From: Diphasiastrum complanatum
Taxonomy: Eukaryota; Streptophyta; Lycopodiopsida; Lycopodiales; Lycopodiaceae
Assembly (NCBI GenBank): GCA_029204225.1
Contig: CM055109.1
Coordinates: 34,345,098-34,409,097, forward strand
DNA length: 64,000 nt
Direction of reading: 5' to 3'
The notes under the pieces were generated by a model that was given only the letters and a program-made list of their open reading frames with translations, ran no database searches and was not told the DNA's origin. Positions 35,691 to 48,235 of this stretch are shown here, in pieces (position 1 is the first letter of the stretch; every line of letters starts with the position of its first letter). A program made the position numbers and the translations under genes.

Positions 35691-36689
35691 GAGTACACAA
35701 GCTCTCAGATTATTTCCCAAGTGCAAGCCAAAGATCAAAGTTGTATTTTCCAGAAGACTTTTACATACCTTTCCAAAACTGGTAGATTCCCAAGGAGAAG
35801 TTGATATTTGACCTCATCGAGTTGTAACTCAATTTCCCAACTTAGAAAAGCTTAACTTAATTGGCGAGGACAAACTTGTTCCCAGTGAGCTCAACCAAGG
35901 CAACTTGTAAAAATATGATCTGACACCGCCAACCCTCCATTTTCAATATCTAACTTCGCCAGATCTGAAAGATTTGATTGTGAGCTTGCTTTCTCCAAGT
36001 CGACAAACTCATATTCGCACATGATCTCTCGATCTAGCAGTATTTTACTTTCTCCATCTTGCATTTCCAAAACCATCCCAAGATCACAATTTTCACCATT
36101 TGACCTCACCATTGAAGAACTAAACACATTTATCCATCCCAAATCATTTTTCAGATTGACAAGGGCATATCTCAAAACTAGCATCCACCATCAAGACATC
36201 TTGATTCCCCAAAGACGGATTTCCAAAAAGCTAAATTCCCAACATGTGGGATCTTATCAATTTTGCATCTGGATCCGATCATTTGCTCTCCCGCAGCTGG
36301 TGAAAATCATGATTGGAAATTTATCTAAGGAAGTATAAAATTGCCTTCCCCACCCATCTACATTCCTCAATTTCATATTCTCCAACTACCTTTTCACAGC
36401 TTACATCCCCAAGATCTCCATCGCTTAAACTATGACCTTCCCAGATTCTCAAACTCTTTTCAATTTACCTTCCCAAACCTATATTCTCGCACTTCCATTT
36501 TCCCAGCTTCACATTCCTAAAACTTTTTACATTCCCAAACATTTGTTTTCCCCGACCTTTGCTTTTCAAACCTTTTGCTTTCCTATATTCCATATTCTCA
36601 AATCTCAGATCTCATATTTCCGGATCTAAGAGATATTGTTGCTTTTCTAACAAGGTACTTTCCCAAGGTGAAAACTTAAAGAAGGATCC

Positions 36690-37650
36690 CTTGATTGGAT
36701 GCAACTCGTAAGACTAATTCTAGGACCTCGAAGAGGAAGAACGCTTACATGGAGATCAGGGACTTTCGTCAAGTCAAACCCAACCTCGGGGGCTCCAAGA
36801 ATAGTTCGAGATGGTATCCAACAATTTGGACATACCCTAGGAGAATCCAGAAACACTTGTAGCCCTAGGAGCTCAGGAAGTACCCAATCCATTGGCCTAT
36901 GTTGTAGCCATACCAAGAGTGATTCCCCCCTATCCCACAAGCACCTAGGCTTGATTTACCCCAGTATGACATTATCAGTGACCCAGCGTGCTATCTATAG
37001 AAATATGAGAAAGCTTGTGAGATCTACGGAGAGACAACCCTTGAAGAGAAGCTCAGATTATCTAGTATGATTCTCGATGATGTAGCTCGAGAGTGGTACT
37101 TTAACCTAGAGCGACATAAGCGTAATGAGTGGGAATCTCTTAAGGATTCATTCGTGAAATGACTTAAAATGGCCAGATTCTTGGAGAACCCCTTCTTATT
37201 ACTAAGTAAGATCAAGATGAGAAAGGACGAGATGGTACAAGACTACATTGAATGCCTCAAAAGTTTTAACCTCTGAGTGCCTTGCTCAGCACCCAACCAG
37301 GCCGTGCTTATATGGTTCATGGCTGGTCTCCCGAAATCAATTAGGCATGAACTTAGACCACCGGAATCCTATGCTATCTTACGTGATGCTGACGATGCCA
37401 TCCAGGAGGAAGACAAGAATTCAGATGAGGAATACGAGCCCCAATGCTCAAAGGTCATTGTTGCTGCCAAGCCCAGAGATCTTGTGATGAAGGAAGCTCA
37501 TTCGACGTAGCAACTCAGTTGCTATTGCAACAACTAGAAACCATGAATAAAACCCATCAGGCCCAGATTGATAAAATGGCCAAGGAATTTGAACAGAAAT
37601 TGAGAGAGAAATACCACATCCCAAGCCCCTACAATCAATCAATTTCCTAA
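36690..37650 (+). pseudogene. Gypsy gag relic
   Basis: The stretch from about 37030 reads LRLSSMILDDVAREWYFNLE, NEWESLKDSFVK and KIKMRKDEMVQDYIECLKS, the retrotransposon gag fold (W-x-x-F/FxxR-type) of gypsy elements. MAGLPKSIRHEL and an acidic region follow, then a coiled-coil-like end near 37550. Stops and shifts lie near 37160 and 37275. It is followed by a 40-bp local duplication (GGTAGACAAATGGCACAAAA at 37711 and 37756). Confidence 0.65.
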
Positions 37651-40108
37651 GCATCCTAATGTTTGGTGTCCAACTGTCAGCATAATGACACTACAAATGA
37701 GTGTCGAAAAGGTAGACAAATGGCACAAAATGTTTGGTGTTTGGTGTCCAAAAGGTAGACAAATGGCACAAAATTTTCGTGTTTTCTGTAACACAAATAA
37801 TCACGATACATCCGCTTATATCTATAAGGTTGCCTCACATTCATGTCATCTTCTTTGGAACCTACTCATCCTGGTATCTTGTTAGCTATGCAACATGTCC
37901 AAATATTGTTTTTTTTTGTTGTTGAGAAGGTATATATCTTGCAATCCCCTACGTGATGTATTGTCCTATTTTTTAGTTTAGGTCACAAAACTTACGAGAT
38001 AGCACTAGTAGTTGTCAAGAAATTTGTAATAACTTTTTAATACACCTACAAAATTACATTTTTAGTTGCACATTTTTCTATGATGCTTTGTCTCACAAGA
38101 TCTTACCTTTGCGGTTTCTCGTTTTGTGTAAAGTTACTGTTGAAACATTGATTGGGTCCCTTGAAATGATCATTATATAGTCTACTCAACTCATGAGCTC
38201 CTTTTTTTACTTTTGTACTCTCAAAATTTACCATAAAAGATATATAGTAAATGTTATATGAGACCATGAAAAAATATTACATGACCCATAAATATATTTT
38301 TTTCTCGAGTTTCAATGATGTGTTGTTGCTTCACTCATTATTCATTTGCAACAATCTCTTGGTATCATTGACCAAGAAATTCAAGAATATCAAAGTGTCC
38401 CGCAATCACCATAGCACAAACCTTGTCCTATATGAAACTAAGCCATCAACAACACACGACTATAGTCTTATGCCAATTATTCTTCCACATGGTGCATCAT
38501 CAACACTCTAGCAAGTTCTACTTGAAATGATTTACTTTTATTAGTGGTAAAGACTTTTTTCAAAATCTGTTCACTCCAAGAAGTGTATAAATTACATGAA
38601 TGCTTAAGCCAATTTGTAGGACTAGATATTTGAGAACAAAGATAAAATATAAAATTAATTCCATACTTTTCTTGAATTGATTATTCTTCATGTTGATAAC
38701 TATGCAATGACCCATGCGTTTCAAGCTCAGTCAAAGCCATTAGTATGAAAAGTATGAAATGTTGGCATTTTAAAAGCATTATTTGGATAAGAGAAAGTAG
38801 CAGAACTATGTTGGTTGAATTCCACTATCTTGACATGCATGTACATAATTGGTACATTTGTTACATGTAGATGTCATATATGTACCATAGTTGAATAATA
38901 ATTATTTGTGACAGGAAAGTATAGATTGATTTCAAGCATCTTCGCATGTGCACTTATTTGATTTGTGTACTTGACTTGTCAAATTCGGCAACCTTTTAGA
39001 AATTTCCAAGTCTAAAATTCACAAATCTCAAAGTGAAAGTTTATCATTTCCAAGTTGACTTTTTTGAGCAATTGTACAACCTTACATTGCACACCTTTTT
39101 TTCCATCTTGTATATCTTACCCAATAAATGCACATCACAAAAAAACTTTGATATGCAATATATATATATATATGTATATTGGTTTTCTTTCTTTGTGTCC
39201 CAAAATGTCATGTCAATACTATAGATGGCTAATCCACAAATACAAGTAGGTTAGAAAGTCATGGTCCCAATGACCAACAAGGGTATGCACGAAAAATTAT
39301 CAATTATAAGACTCATACTCACATCCCCAATAAGAATAGAACATTGGCTCATGATAAAGTTTTAGATTTCACACATAAAAGAAGGATAAGAAAAGGAAAT
39401 TATGAGGCATCATGAGATAATCATAAGCATCAACTTATGTACATAAAAGAAAGGAGCACATTTTGAGACATCACGAGGTTCTCATAAACAATAGAGGATT
39501 AAGTTCTACAACATTTGAGTTTTATCAATTGCAAGTTGAATTTTTTTTTTTCTCTACCTACATCCTTTCCAAGTCCTTATTGATAACGATCTACAAATAC
39601 CAAGCTAGTCATAATTAAGAAAAGAAAGTATTTTTATGTTACTCACATTCTATTATTCTTGGAAATGATATTGTTTGGAAGCATTATAATACTACCAAAT
39701 GTTTTATTTATTTATAATGGAAACACTAACTTCTTAGTAATAATTTTTTAGGTGCAATATATTTGAGAGATTCAAGTTGATATTTACTTACCCGATTTGT
39801 TAGTATCTAATGAGAAAAATCTTTGAGCTTGAGTTGATATAGAGTTCTCGCATGTATTGCTCGTTGTTGTTTTTTTTTTTAAATCATCTTGCTCATATTG
39901 TATTAGTTGTTCAACTTGCGCCTTTAATTAAACACTAGCAATCATATATTGGGACATGACATGATGACAAGCTTCAAGTAAGTAGAATAACATATTGTGT
40001 GAAGAATGATACTATATGTATGTGCAGATTGCTTTTAGCATGTTACATGGATATGGGCCTCATGAAATTCAATAAAGTAGACAAAAGATACAAGAGTAGA
40101 TGATATCA
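37651..40108. other. AT-rich intergenic sequence
   Basis: No gene or element recognised. A short (TA)n tract lies near 39160. Confidence 0.5.
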
Positions 40109-40800
40109 TCATAAGGTAACTTTCATTATAATCATCGATGAAGTTAGACTATTAACTCCTTTGTTTTTATCCCTCTTCTTTTTGTAGCATTCCTTTGCAA
40201 CAACGTGAGCAAATCTCTTGCAATAAAATACTTCGATGTGAGATTGTCCCTCTTTACCATCACTTGAAGAAGATGTCCCTTTTCCTTTGACTTTTTCCAT
40301 TGCTCGATGGTCTTCTTGCATTTCCATTGTTTCCACTTTCCTTTGGTGAAGAAATATCGATCCTGTCCATCAATGTTGGGAGACGCTCTTCCCATTGTCT
40401 TCATGTTGGCCATCCTATGCTCTTTGGCCACCAAGGCACTTTGCAAGTCTTCCAAGGAGGGCAGCTCCTTTTGAATGACATATCTTTGAGCTAGGTTTAT
40501 TTATTCTTTGCCAAATATGTTGAGGAGAATTTAAAAAAATTCCTCTCTTTGATAGCATCATCTACCACACACAAGCTCACATTAAGAGATTTAACTCTCA
40601 AACAATATGCATGTGCGCTTTCATCTTCTTGCCTATAGTTGGGATTGATTTGGCTCCTCAAAGTCATCATCCTTGATATATTCTTAGACTCATAGGTCCC
40701 AGAAAGAATATCCCAAGCCTCCTTTTTTTTACATGCCCTTACATCTTATAGAAGTTCATTGGACACATTCATTTTCATATTATGAAGAGCTAGTCTAGTT
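40109..40800 (-). pseudogene. Copia gag relic
   Basis: Minus-strand frames at 40109-40455 carry LEDLQSALVAKEHRM and a degraded zinc knuckle (YCKRFAHVVAKECYKKK). This is the C-terminal part of a copia gag, such as the TNT-like family. Upstream parts to about 40800 show further gag-like residues in broken frames. No pol follows. Confidence 0.6.
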
Positions 40801-41473
40801 GTCTTATCAAACTTTGGAATCTCCTGTGATATATGAGTTCTTAGTTCAATAAAGCAATCAACCTAGTATTACTACAAGACAAGACTAGACATGATGATAG
40901 AAGTCGAGTAGAACTATCAACCCTAGATAAAAATTAGATAGAATGTAATATCCCTTGAAGTAGTACTAAATAAGATATAAAGAGAAAATAAGATTAACCA
41001 AGACCTAGAACAAGATGAATGCATTTTTCACTCGATCTTCCAAACTTTTACACCAATCATGATATTGGAATTCTTGCTTTCTAATTTTGGATGCACAAAA
41101 TCAATCATATCCATAGTCAATCTTGGGTAGAAATTTCCAACGATATCAAATCATTTTTCAGGTTTATCTCAAGATTATTTTTATGTCATTGTTGTAGGTG
41201 TATGCAAATATACAAGATTGGGATCCAAGTGGCGGTTAATTTTGCACATATTGAGATTCTATGCAAGTTTCAGAACTTTGAAGAGGGGATCAAGTGTAAG
41301 ATAATTTTGGTTAGACTATTGTTTGAATTTTTATGGGTCTTTTTGCTAGTTTAGGCACTCATAGAAAGTGTGCACTTCACATTTCCTTTATCTTTGAAGA
41401 AACAAAATGTTTCAAGCAACAAAGCTTTGCTAGATTTCGAGCTCACGTCTGCACAAACACAAGGGAACTAATC
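40801..41473. other. Unassigned sequence
   Basis: AT-rich; no recognised feature. May include the start of the copia LTR that ends near 42302. Confidence 0.4.
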
Positions 41474-41622
41474 GAACGCAAAGACCAAAGCTTCGAGGAC
41501 TAAAGGACACCGGAACACGAAGGTCAAATGTTCGTGGATTGAAGGACACCCGAACACGAAGGTCAAATGTTCATGGACTGAAGGACACCCGAACGCGAAG
41601 ATCAAATTGTCGTGGACCCAAA
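41474..41622. repeat. Four-copy minisatellite, about 39-bp unit
   Basis: Tandem units built on GAACACGAAGGTCAAATGTT and a TGAAGGACACCC end. The inner two copies are almost identical. Confidence 0.85.
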
Positions 41623-42455
41623 GAGGCTCAATGACGAGACGAAGGCGAAGAAGACTCGAGGATCGAAAGGTGGCGGATCTTCATGCTCCAAGTACAAAGG
41701 AAATCAAGGTACTAGGGGGACATACCCCTCTACGGATGATGTTGAAGGCAATCTGAATACCGTTAGCACATGCTTAGTCGGCCGTTCTTGTAATCAGAGA
41801 TTAGATTAAACTCTTTTCTTTTCATCTACATAAGCAGATTGAAGATAAGAGAATCGGTTGCATTGAGCATCAGTTGGATTGTCAATTGCATTGGAACATC
41901 AATTTGGTTGTATACCAATGTAAGCTAAGCACAATGTTGCTAGTTGATGTTCAAGAAGTCTGCTAGTAAGCGAGATGATCTTATATAGTTCATGAAAGAG
42001 ATAGTGCCTCTCACGCCGATGCACTGTGTGGGTTTGTCACAACAACGATCTCACAAAAGGGTCATTGATAGTATAGTAGCTATGATGCACATATTGAATG
42101 ATCTCGAATGCTTTGATGTTTGATTGTTGTTTGTTTGTAATCAGCTATTTATTCATAATTCCGCACACTAGTTCATCTTGCTGAATGCGTAAACAATTAA
42201 ACGTAGGTCAGCAGTGTCTGTCTACACTCTGGAGGATTGTAGATCAGATCTAGCTGGCAGTAGCTCGTAGACATACTCGAATTCATTCCGGGTTTTCTCA
42301 ACAGTGGATTCAGAGCATTCGACGTATCCGAATTCTCACTCATTATTTTACATCAGTGGTATCAGAGGTGTAGAGGTTAATCAGAGCCTCTGATATAGCT
42401 TCTGTTACATACCTATGTAACTAGCAGTACTTCAGACCCTTAATAGTCCATTTAG
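41623..42455 (+). repeat. Copia 5' LTR end, PBS-like sites and leader
   Basis: CTCAACAGTGGATTCAGAGC near 42297-42316 looks like an LTR end plus a mutated PBS (TGGATTCAGAGC at 42305). A second PBS-like TGGTATCAGAGG lies at 42357. The LTR start is not resolved. The leader is interrupted at 42456 by a gypsy LTR, and copia gag resumes after 44367. Confidence 0.5.
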
Positions 42456-43483
42456 TGTTGGGGGCTAAATGGCAAGGTACCCTTAGAATTAAGGGTATGT
42501 GCCCTTGGATAAGGACAGGCAAGTGACTATACCTTAGTCGGAGGTAATGGAGTCACGTGACCCTTGGATAAGGGGTACCCTTAGTACTAAGGGTAGGTGC
42601 CTTAGATTAAGGTACTAGTGTCCTTGGTTAAGGACAAGTAGGTGTCTATGCCTTGGATGGAGGTATGGAACCTAGAGAGGTGTTAGAAAGTCACTAGATG
42701 ACTATTTTTCTAAACCTCGGGCCTCAACCTTGAACCATATCAACTTATTGGTCTAGGACCAAAGTATACTTGCACAACTTGGGCAATGGGACCTAGTAGG
42801 AGAGTGCCCTTCTAAAGTGTCCATTGAGTTTCCAACTCCCAAAAGAAAGGCATTCAAAGAGTCATAGGTTATGGAAGGAGTCTCTTGACATTCCATAAGC
42901 CTATGGAGGCTCTTGGAGATTCTTTAACTCCCCTAGGCTTCTCTCTCTTTCATTGAATGAGCATGGAACTCCATAGTGCATTGGAGGGGTCCATGGGCCA
43001 TCTATATGAGGGTAGTAGGGCGCCCATTGGGAGGGGGAGATCTCTCTTGTTTGCTTTGCTTATGCTCTAGTGTTGCTACTAGTGTGTACAGTGCTTTCTT
43101 GTGTTAGTATGCTTAAGGTTTGGATCTTGCTTATGGTATGGCACATAAGTAGGGTTTGGATCTTGAGAATGCTATGGAGTGTTGTGGTATGCTTGTGATT
43201 TGTTTATGGTTAGCAAGGGGGTGCTAGATAGGTCTTGCTTGGAGCTTGGATCTAGCTATGGTTGGGTAGTGAATACTTGAGGCCAGCTTGTTATCTATCT
43301 TTGTGTTTAAAGAGTAGGGATACAGGTGGAGGAGAGATCCTTGGAGGCTTGCAGATCCTTACTTGCAGGTGGAGGCATCCTAGCTTGGAGTTGGGGAGCA
43401 TCTTGAAGCTTGCAGGTTGCTTGGAGGACATTTGGAGGCTCTACCTTGGATTTGGAGGACTTCCTCACCTCTACTTGTAAAAG
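42456..43483 (+). repeat. Gypsy LTR (about 1.03 kb)
   Basis: Starts TGTTGGGGGC and ends directly before a perfect PBS at 43484. The first 250 bp hold repeated CCCTTGGATAAGG motifs and palindromic blocks such as TACCCTTAGTACTAAGGGTA. The end is not CA, so it may be mutated. Confidence 0.7.
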
Positions 43484-43495
43484 TGGTATCAGAGC
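43484..43495 (+). other. Primer-binding site of the gypsy element
   Basis: TGGTATCAGAGC at the LTR end. Confidence 0.88.
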
Positions 43496-43605
43496 TAGAC
43501 AAAGGATGGTAACCTTTCTAACCTTCTTCAAGTTCTATTAAGATTACCAACTAATTTTTTTTTTTGGGAAGATTATAGGCTTTTCTAGTTGTAGGAAGCT
43601 TGTAG

Positions 43606-44370
43606 TTGAAGTACCCAATGAATCTAGTTCTCTTTGGAAGCGATTCAGGTTTGCAAGATTCCTCGAATAAGGGAAAGACTGAAACAAATTTTCTAATTCG
43701 AAACAGGATTTTGTTTTGTAAAGGAAAGGTGTGTGTACCGGAGAATGACACTGTAAGGGTCCAAATCTTGCATGAGTGTCATGATAGTCCATGCGCAGGA
43801 CATCCGGGTATACGAAGAACACTTGACATAGATCGAAGACAATTTTGGTGGCCTAAGATGAAAAGTCAAGTAGAGGCCTATGTACTTAAATGTACTAAGT
43901 GCCAGTTAAATAAAGCAGAGAGGCTAAAAGCTAGTGGCCTATTACATCCTTTAGATATTCTTACCGGAAAGTGGGAAAGAATATCTATGGATTTTGTGGT
44001 TGGGCTTCCACGTACAAGGAAGGGCCACGATTCGGTTTGGGTCATTGTTGACAGACTTATGAAGTTTGCTCAATTTATCCCAATGAAAACTATTGTTAAA
44101 GCTTCAGAACTACTTCAACTGTTTGTTGAGAAGCTTTTTCGACTGTACGGGCTGCCTTGCGATATTGTCAGTGACCGTGACCCAAAATTCACTGGGAATT
44201 TTTGGCAAGCAGTATTTGAAAAGCTGGAAACAACTTTAATTTTGAGTTCTATAGATCATTCGGAATCAAAAGGTCAAACGGAAAGGACCATTCAGACGGT
44301 GGAGGATATGCTTCGAGCATATGTGGGCCATCGAAAAGGGCAGGCAAGTGACTATACCTTAGTCGGGTGA
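43606..44370 (+). pseudogene. Gypsy integrase, directly after PBS
   Basis: A 254-codon open frame. It has an H2C2 zinc finger (HECHDSPCAGH and CTKCQLNKAE) and an integrase core with MDFVVGLPRTRKGHDS, WVIVDRLMKFAQF, VSDRDPKFTGNFW and SKGQTERTIQTVE. Gag, protease, RT and RNase H are absent between PBS and this frame. The last codons (GQASDYTLVG) come from a 26-bp stretch identical to the LTR interior at 42516-42541. Confidence 0.85.
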
Positions 44371-45330
44371 AGACCTCTCTCATCTTAAAAGGAGAAAGGC
44401 TATGGCCCTGGGTAGATGTCACCGAAGAGATGCCTACAACTACAGGCAAAGAGCTATGAGAATGAAGAGAAAAGAACGACAAGGCAGTAGCCGCATGGTC
44501 CTCATCCATCAAAGATAGCCTAACGCTTGACCTCGCAACACTCTCTAATACAAAGGAGATGTGGAATGCATTGCTTACCAAGTTCCAGACGAAATCACGC
44601 AGTCAAATAATGCTTCTCAAGGACCAGCTGATGAACCTACGATGGGATGGCAAAGACCTTACATCTTTTATTAGAAGGATGAAGGATCTGTTCCTTTCAT
44701 TACACAATGCCAGAATAGAGAATGCAGTATCAGTTGAGAAGTAGCTCACCTACTTGCTACGAGCTTTTATCAAAATCCTTCCAGACCACCCGAATGTTGC
44801 TAGCAAAGGATCCTGAAATGACCTCTTGAAAAGGCGGTGATCGGGATTCGAGAAGAAGTTGAAGCCCATCAACATCTTGATCACAAAGACGCATCCAATT
44901 AGGCTCTCTACAACAACAAGGAGAAATTGAAGAAACAGTTCAAGCCTAAGAGTGAGTCAGATCGAAAGCAGAATCAAGACCAGCAAACAGAATGAGCCAG
45001 CAAAGGCAAATAGAAGAACATAGAAAAGCCGAGACAACAAGACAACGAAAAGAAAACATGCATGAGATGCAAACGCGAAGGGGACACACTCGATTCGTGT
45101 TGGCTAAACCCGAAGATCGAATGCATTTGCTGCCACAAGAAAGGTCATGCAGCCATGGACTGCTAGCAGAATATGAGGAATAAACAGCCTCAAGGCAAAT
45201 AGGAGAACAACAACAGTTCATCCTACGTCGAAGAGTCAGAAAGCTCGAAGATGGGCAAAGAAAGATCGAACAATGCAAATTCGACAACCTATCTATGTAT
45301 AGATGTGTGTGCAGCCTCGACATCTGATAT
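44371..45330 (+). pseudogene. Copia gag with two zinc knuckles
   Basis: EMWNALLTKFQTKSRSQIML and LTSFIRRMKDLFLSL at 44550-44745 are copia gag. Two CCHC knuckles follow near 45055-45165: CMRCKREGHTLDSC and CICCHKKGHAAMDC. Stops near 44742 and 44991 break the frame. This continues the copia element split by the gypsy insertion at 42456. Confidence 0.8.
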
Positions 45331-45693
45331 GCAAGAGGTGATCCTTGATTCATGAGCAACCTCATACTTCGTGACATTGAGACGAATAATGTCTCACTTT
45401 CAAAGTACAGATCCATCTAGATACATAATTCTTGGAGACGGATCAAGACATCAAGTGAATGGCATTGGTTCGCTATGGCTCAACACAAACAACAAAGATC
45501 GACTATTAGACGATGTTCTATTCATACCCACACTACAACAAGACTTGCTCTCAGTTGCAAGAATAGCATACGTTGGGATGCGCATGACATTTTTAAATGA
45601 AACATGCAATGTTGTTAATGCCAACACTAGCACACTGATTACACAAGGAACACGAAAGAGCAACTTGTATCACTTGAAGGTACGCCTATACTA
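45331..45693 (+). pseudogene. Copia aspartic protease region
   Basis: VILDS followed by a TGA at 45353-45355 in place of the Gly of the DSGA active site, then ATSYF. IILGDGSRHQVNGIGSL and VLFIPTLQQDLLSVARI are the following conserved copia protease/linker motifs. The stop inactivates the polyprotein. Confidence 0.8.
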
Positions 45694-46280
45694 GCAGATC
45701 AAGCACACCAAACTCACGAATCTGCAGATGTTCTATGCACAAAAGACTATGCCACATGAACCCAATGGCATTGTATCAAGCATGCCAACATGGAGCTATC
45801 ACAAGAGTAAGCATCATGAATGCAACGAACTCGACAACCTATGATGCGTGCATGAAAGGGAAGATGTCCCGAACTCCTTTCACCAAGGACTCCTTCAAAA
45901 TGACAAAGATTCTAGAGCTGGCACATTTGGACATCTGCGGACCTTTCGACGTGATCTCAATAGGAGGCTCAAAATACTGCATCACCTTCATGGACGACTA
46001 CAACAAGTTTGCCAGAGTCTACTTCATATACAACAAATCGAAAGATTAACTCGACAAGTTCACAGAATACGTGAACGGGGCAGAAAGATGCACAGGAAGC
46101 AAAGTGAAACAGATCAGAACAGATTGTGATGGAGAATACATCTCGAACCGCTTTGTTGACTTCTGTAGTGATCGAGGAATCCTTCATAGAAGGACTGCAT
46201 CCTATACACCACAACACAATGGTATTGCTGAAAGAAAGGACATGACATTCATGGAAGTCGCTCAAACATTTCGATGACAC
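45694..46280 (+). pseudogene. Copia integrase, truncated
   Basis: HKRLCHMNPMALYQ starts the HHCC finger, and AHLDICGPFDV leads into the core. FMDDYNKFARVYF, RTDCDGEYISNRF and NGIAERKDMTF give the D, D and E. A stop lies at 46047 and the frame shifts near 45725. Homology ends at 46277; no RT or RNase H follows. Confidence 0.8.
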
Positions 46281-48235
46281 TACAGCTTACCACAAGCTCC
46301 TTACCTTACTTCCATTCCTATAGGGCGCACACCGTCATGGCTTCATAGCTTGAAAATTCAACTCCTACAGTTGAAGATTCAAACTTTTCCCTATAGAAAC
46401 CCTAGCAAGCATTTTGGGGTCTAAAACCTCTTGCTACCGATCGATCCAGCATCCTAATGAGGGTGTGGCTATCCATGGACTTTTAGTACAAGCTCCTCTA
46501 CAATAGGGCTCCCACCATCCATGCTTTACATATCTAAAAAAGTCCTCATGTAGATAAAGATTCATGGTTTTGTTGGTAGAAACCCTAGGCGTCCATTTTT
46601 TTTCATAGTCTGAGAGAAAGGTTAATTGCTCTTTACATGTTTCATAGTTGATCCTCTTAGGATTAGTTTGCCCTTAGTAGAACCTTCTTGGGTAGCAATT
46701 TACAGTGCCCAATTTTGTTAACCATAGAAAAAGATTCGTGACTTTTAGTTTTCCCAAAACTAGGCCACCATAGCTAGTTTTTATGAACTGCTTCTTTCTC
46801 TCCCCATTTTTAATGGATTGCCAAATCCTCTTAGCTCTGAGTTGCCACTATCGTACTCCACCTTTCGATCTACTTCTCACTATAATTGATGGAATAGTGA
46901 AGAAGTTCTGGCCAATTTTCTGTCACAGACAAATTTCCAAAGCAATTATCTGTTTTGAGCAAAAAAAAAACTTTCAGAATTCTTCCAAATCTTTCTCTGA
47001 AGATCAAATCGAAGGAATTTTGTCTCTTCTTGCCATCCGGACCGCTGATAGGATCTAGTGTAGTATGTAGATCACATCAAACAGTCACCATAGCTACAGC
47101 TATTATGCTCTCAAAGATGGCACAACAAAAGATAATAGATTACAAAGAAACATTGTACATATAGGAACTCACAAACTACGTGAAAAGATAGGTGTCCTAA
47201 AATTGGCCTACCACTTGTATGGCCAAATTCGACCGACAAACTTGAGACATGCCCTCGAGTATAGCAAGTATTGTGAATAATATTGTACATATAATTTCCT
47301 ACCTCTATGTGGCTACTCGGCTTACCCAAGTAGTCAAGATTATTTATTTGCTTGCCCACACCTCTCTCAAAGCCTCTCCACTCCCCAATGCTCTAACCAT
47401 AGTGTCTAAAACCACGAGTATTAGGAGATGTGAAATTCTCTAAAAAGAAAGCTAAGAACAAGAAGCGAAAGTGACAGACTTGCAAGGATATTCAAACTCT
47501 TTCAAAAGGGAGTTATCGAAATAAAGGGATTCATGCATTCAAGTAAGTATATTCTGATTTTTGCTAATTGATCAATTAGATAAATATCTTTTTCAACTAC
47601 TATGATTTTGTTCTAACTATTTGGTTTTTCTTACAAATCTGCATTAATTGCTCCTTAAAATATTAAGTACAATGCCTCAAATGGAAAGACATTGGGTTCA
47701 ATATTAATAGACAAATCCATGGAATAAATTTTGATGAACAATAGAAGTTCTAATATAAAGAGCAAAATTGCCCTTATGGTGGACATTCAGAAAATTTTAG
47801 ATAAGATTGTAGTCTAGGAGGTAGATGCACTATTTCAAATATCAATCAACATTATTGTTCACAAATTTAAAACATTAATGGAACTATACTATCTATACAT
47901 TTATGGAACTATTTCTACCTAGCCAACTAGGGTATGCACAAGATGTGTGGAATCAATGGGGGAAGCTCAAATATTTTATAACCTCTAGAGCATATTCAAT
48001 GCAAACTAGAGCATACTTAATGCAAACTAGTAGGAATTTCTTGCTTGGGGCCATCTTGCAAGGAAGAGTCAAGCTCAAGACAATGTTTTTAAGTACCTTA
48101 CAGAAGATATATGTAAGTTTTGATAATCTACTTATTTTTAAGTCGCTATATTGGCAACTTGAAATTTTCTCATTGGTTAGACACTCCATACTCAAAATTA
48201 TATAAAGACTAATAAAAGTACTATGTTTTACATGA
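46281..48235. other. Unassigned AT-rich sequence
   Basis: No gene or known element seen in about 2 kb. Confidence 0.45.
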
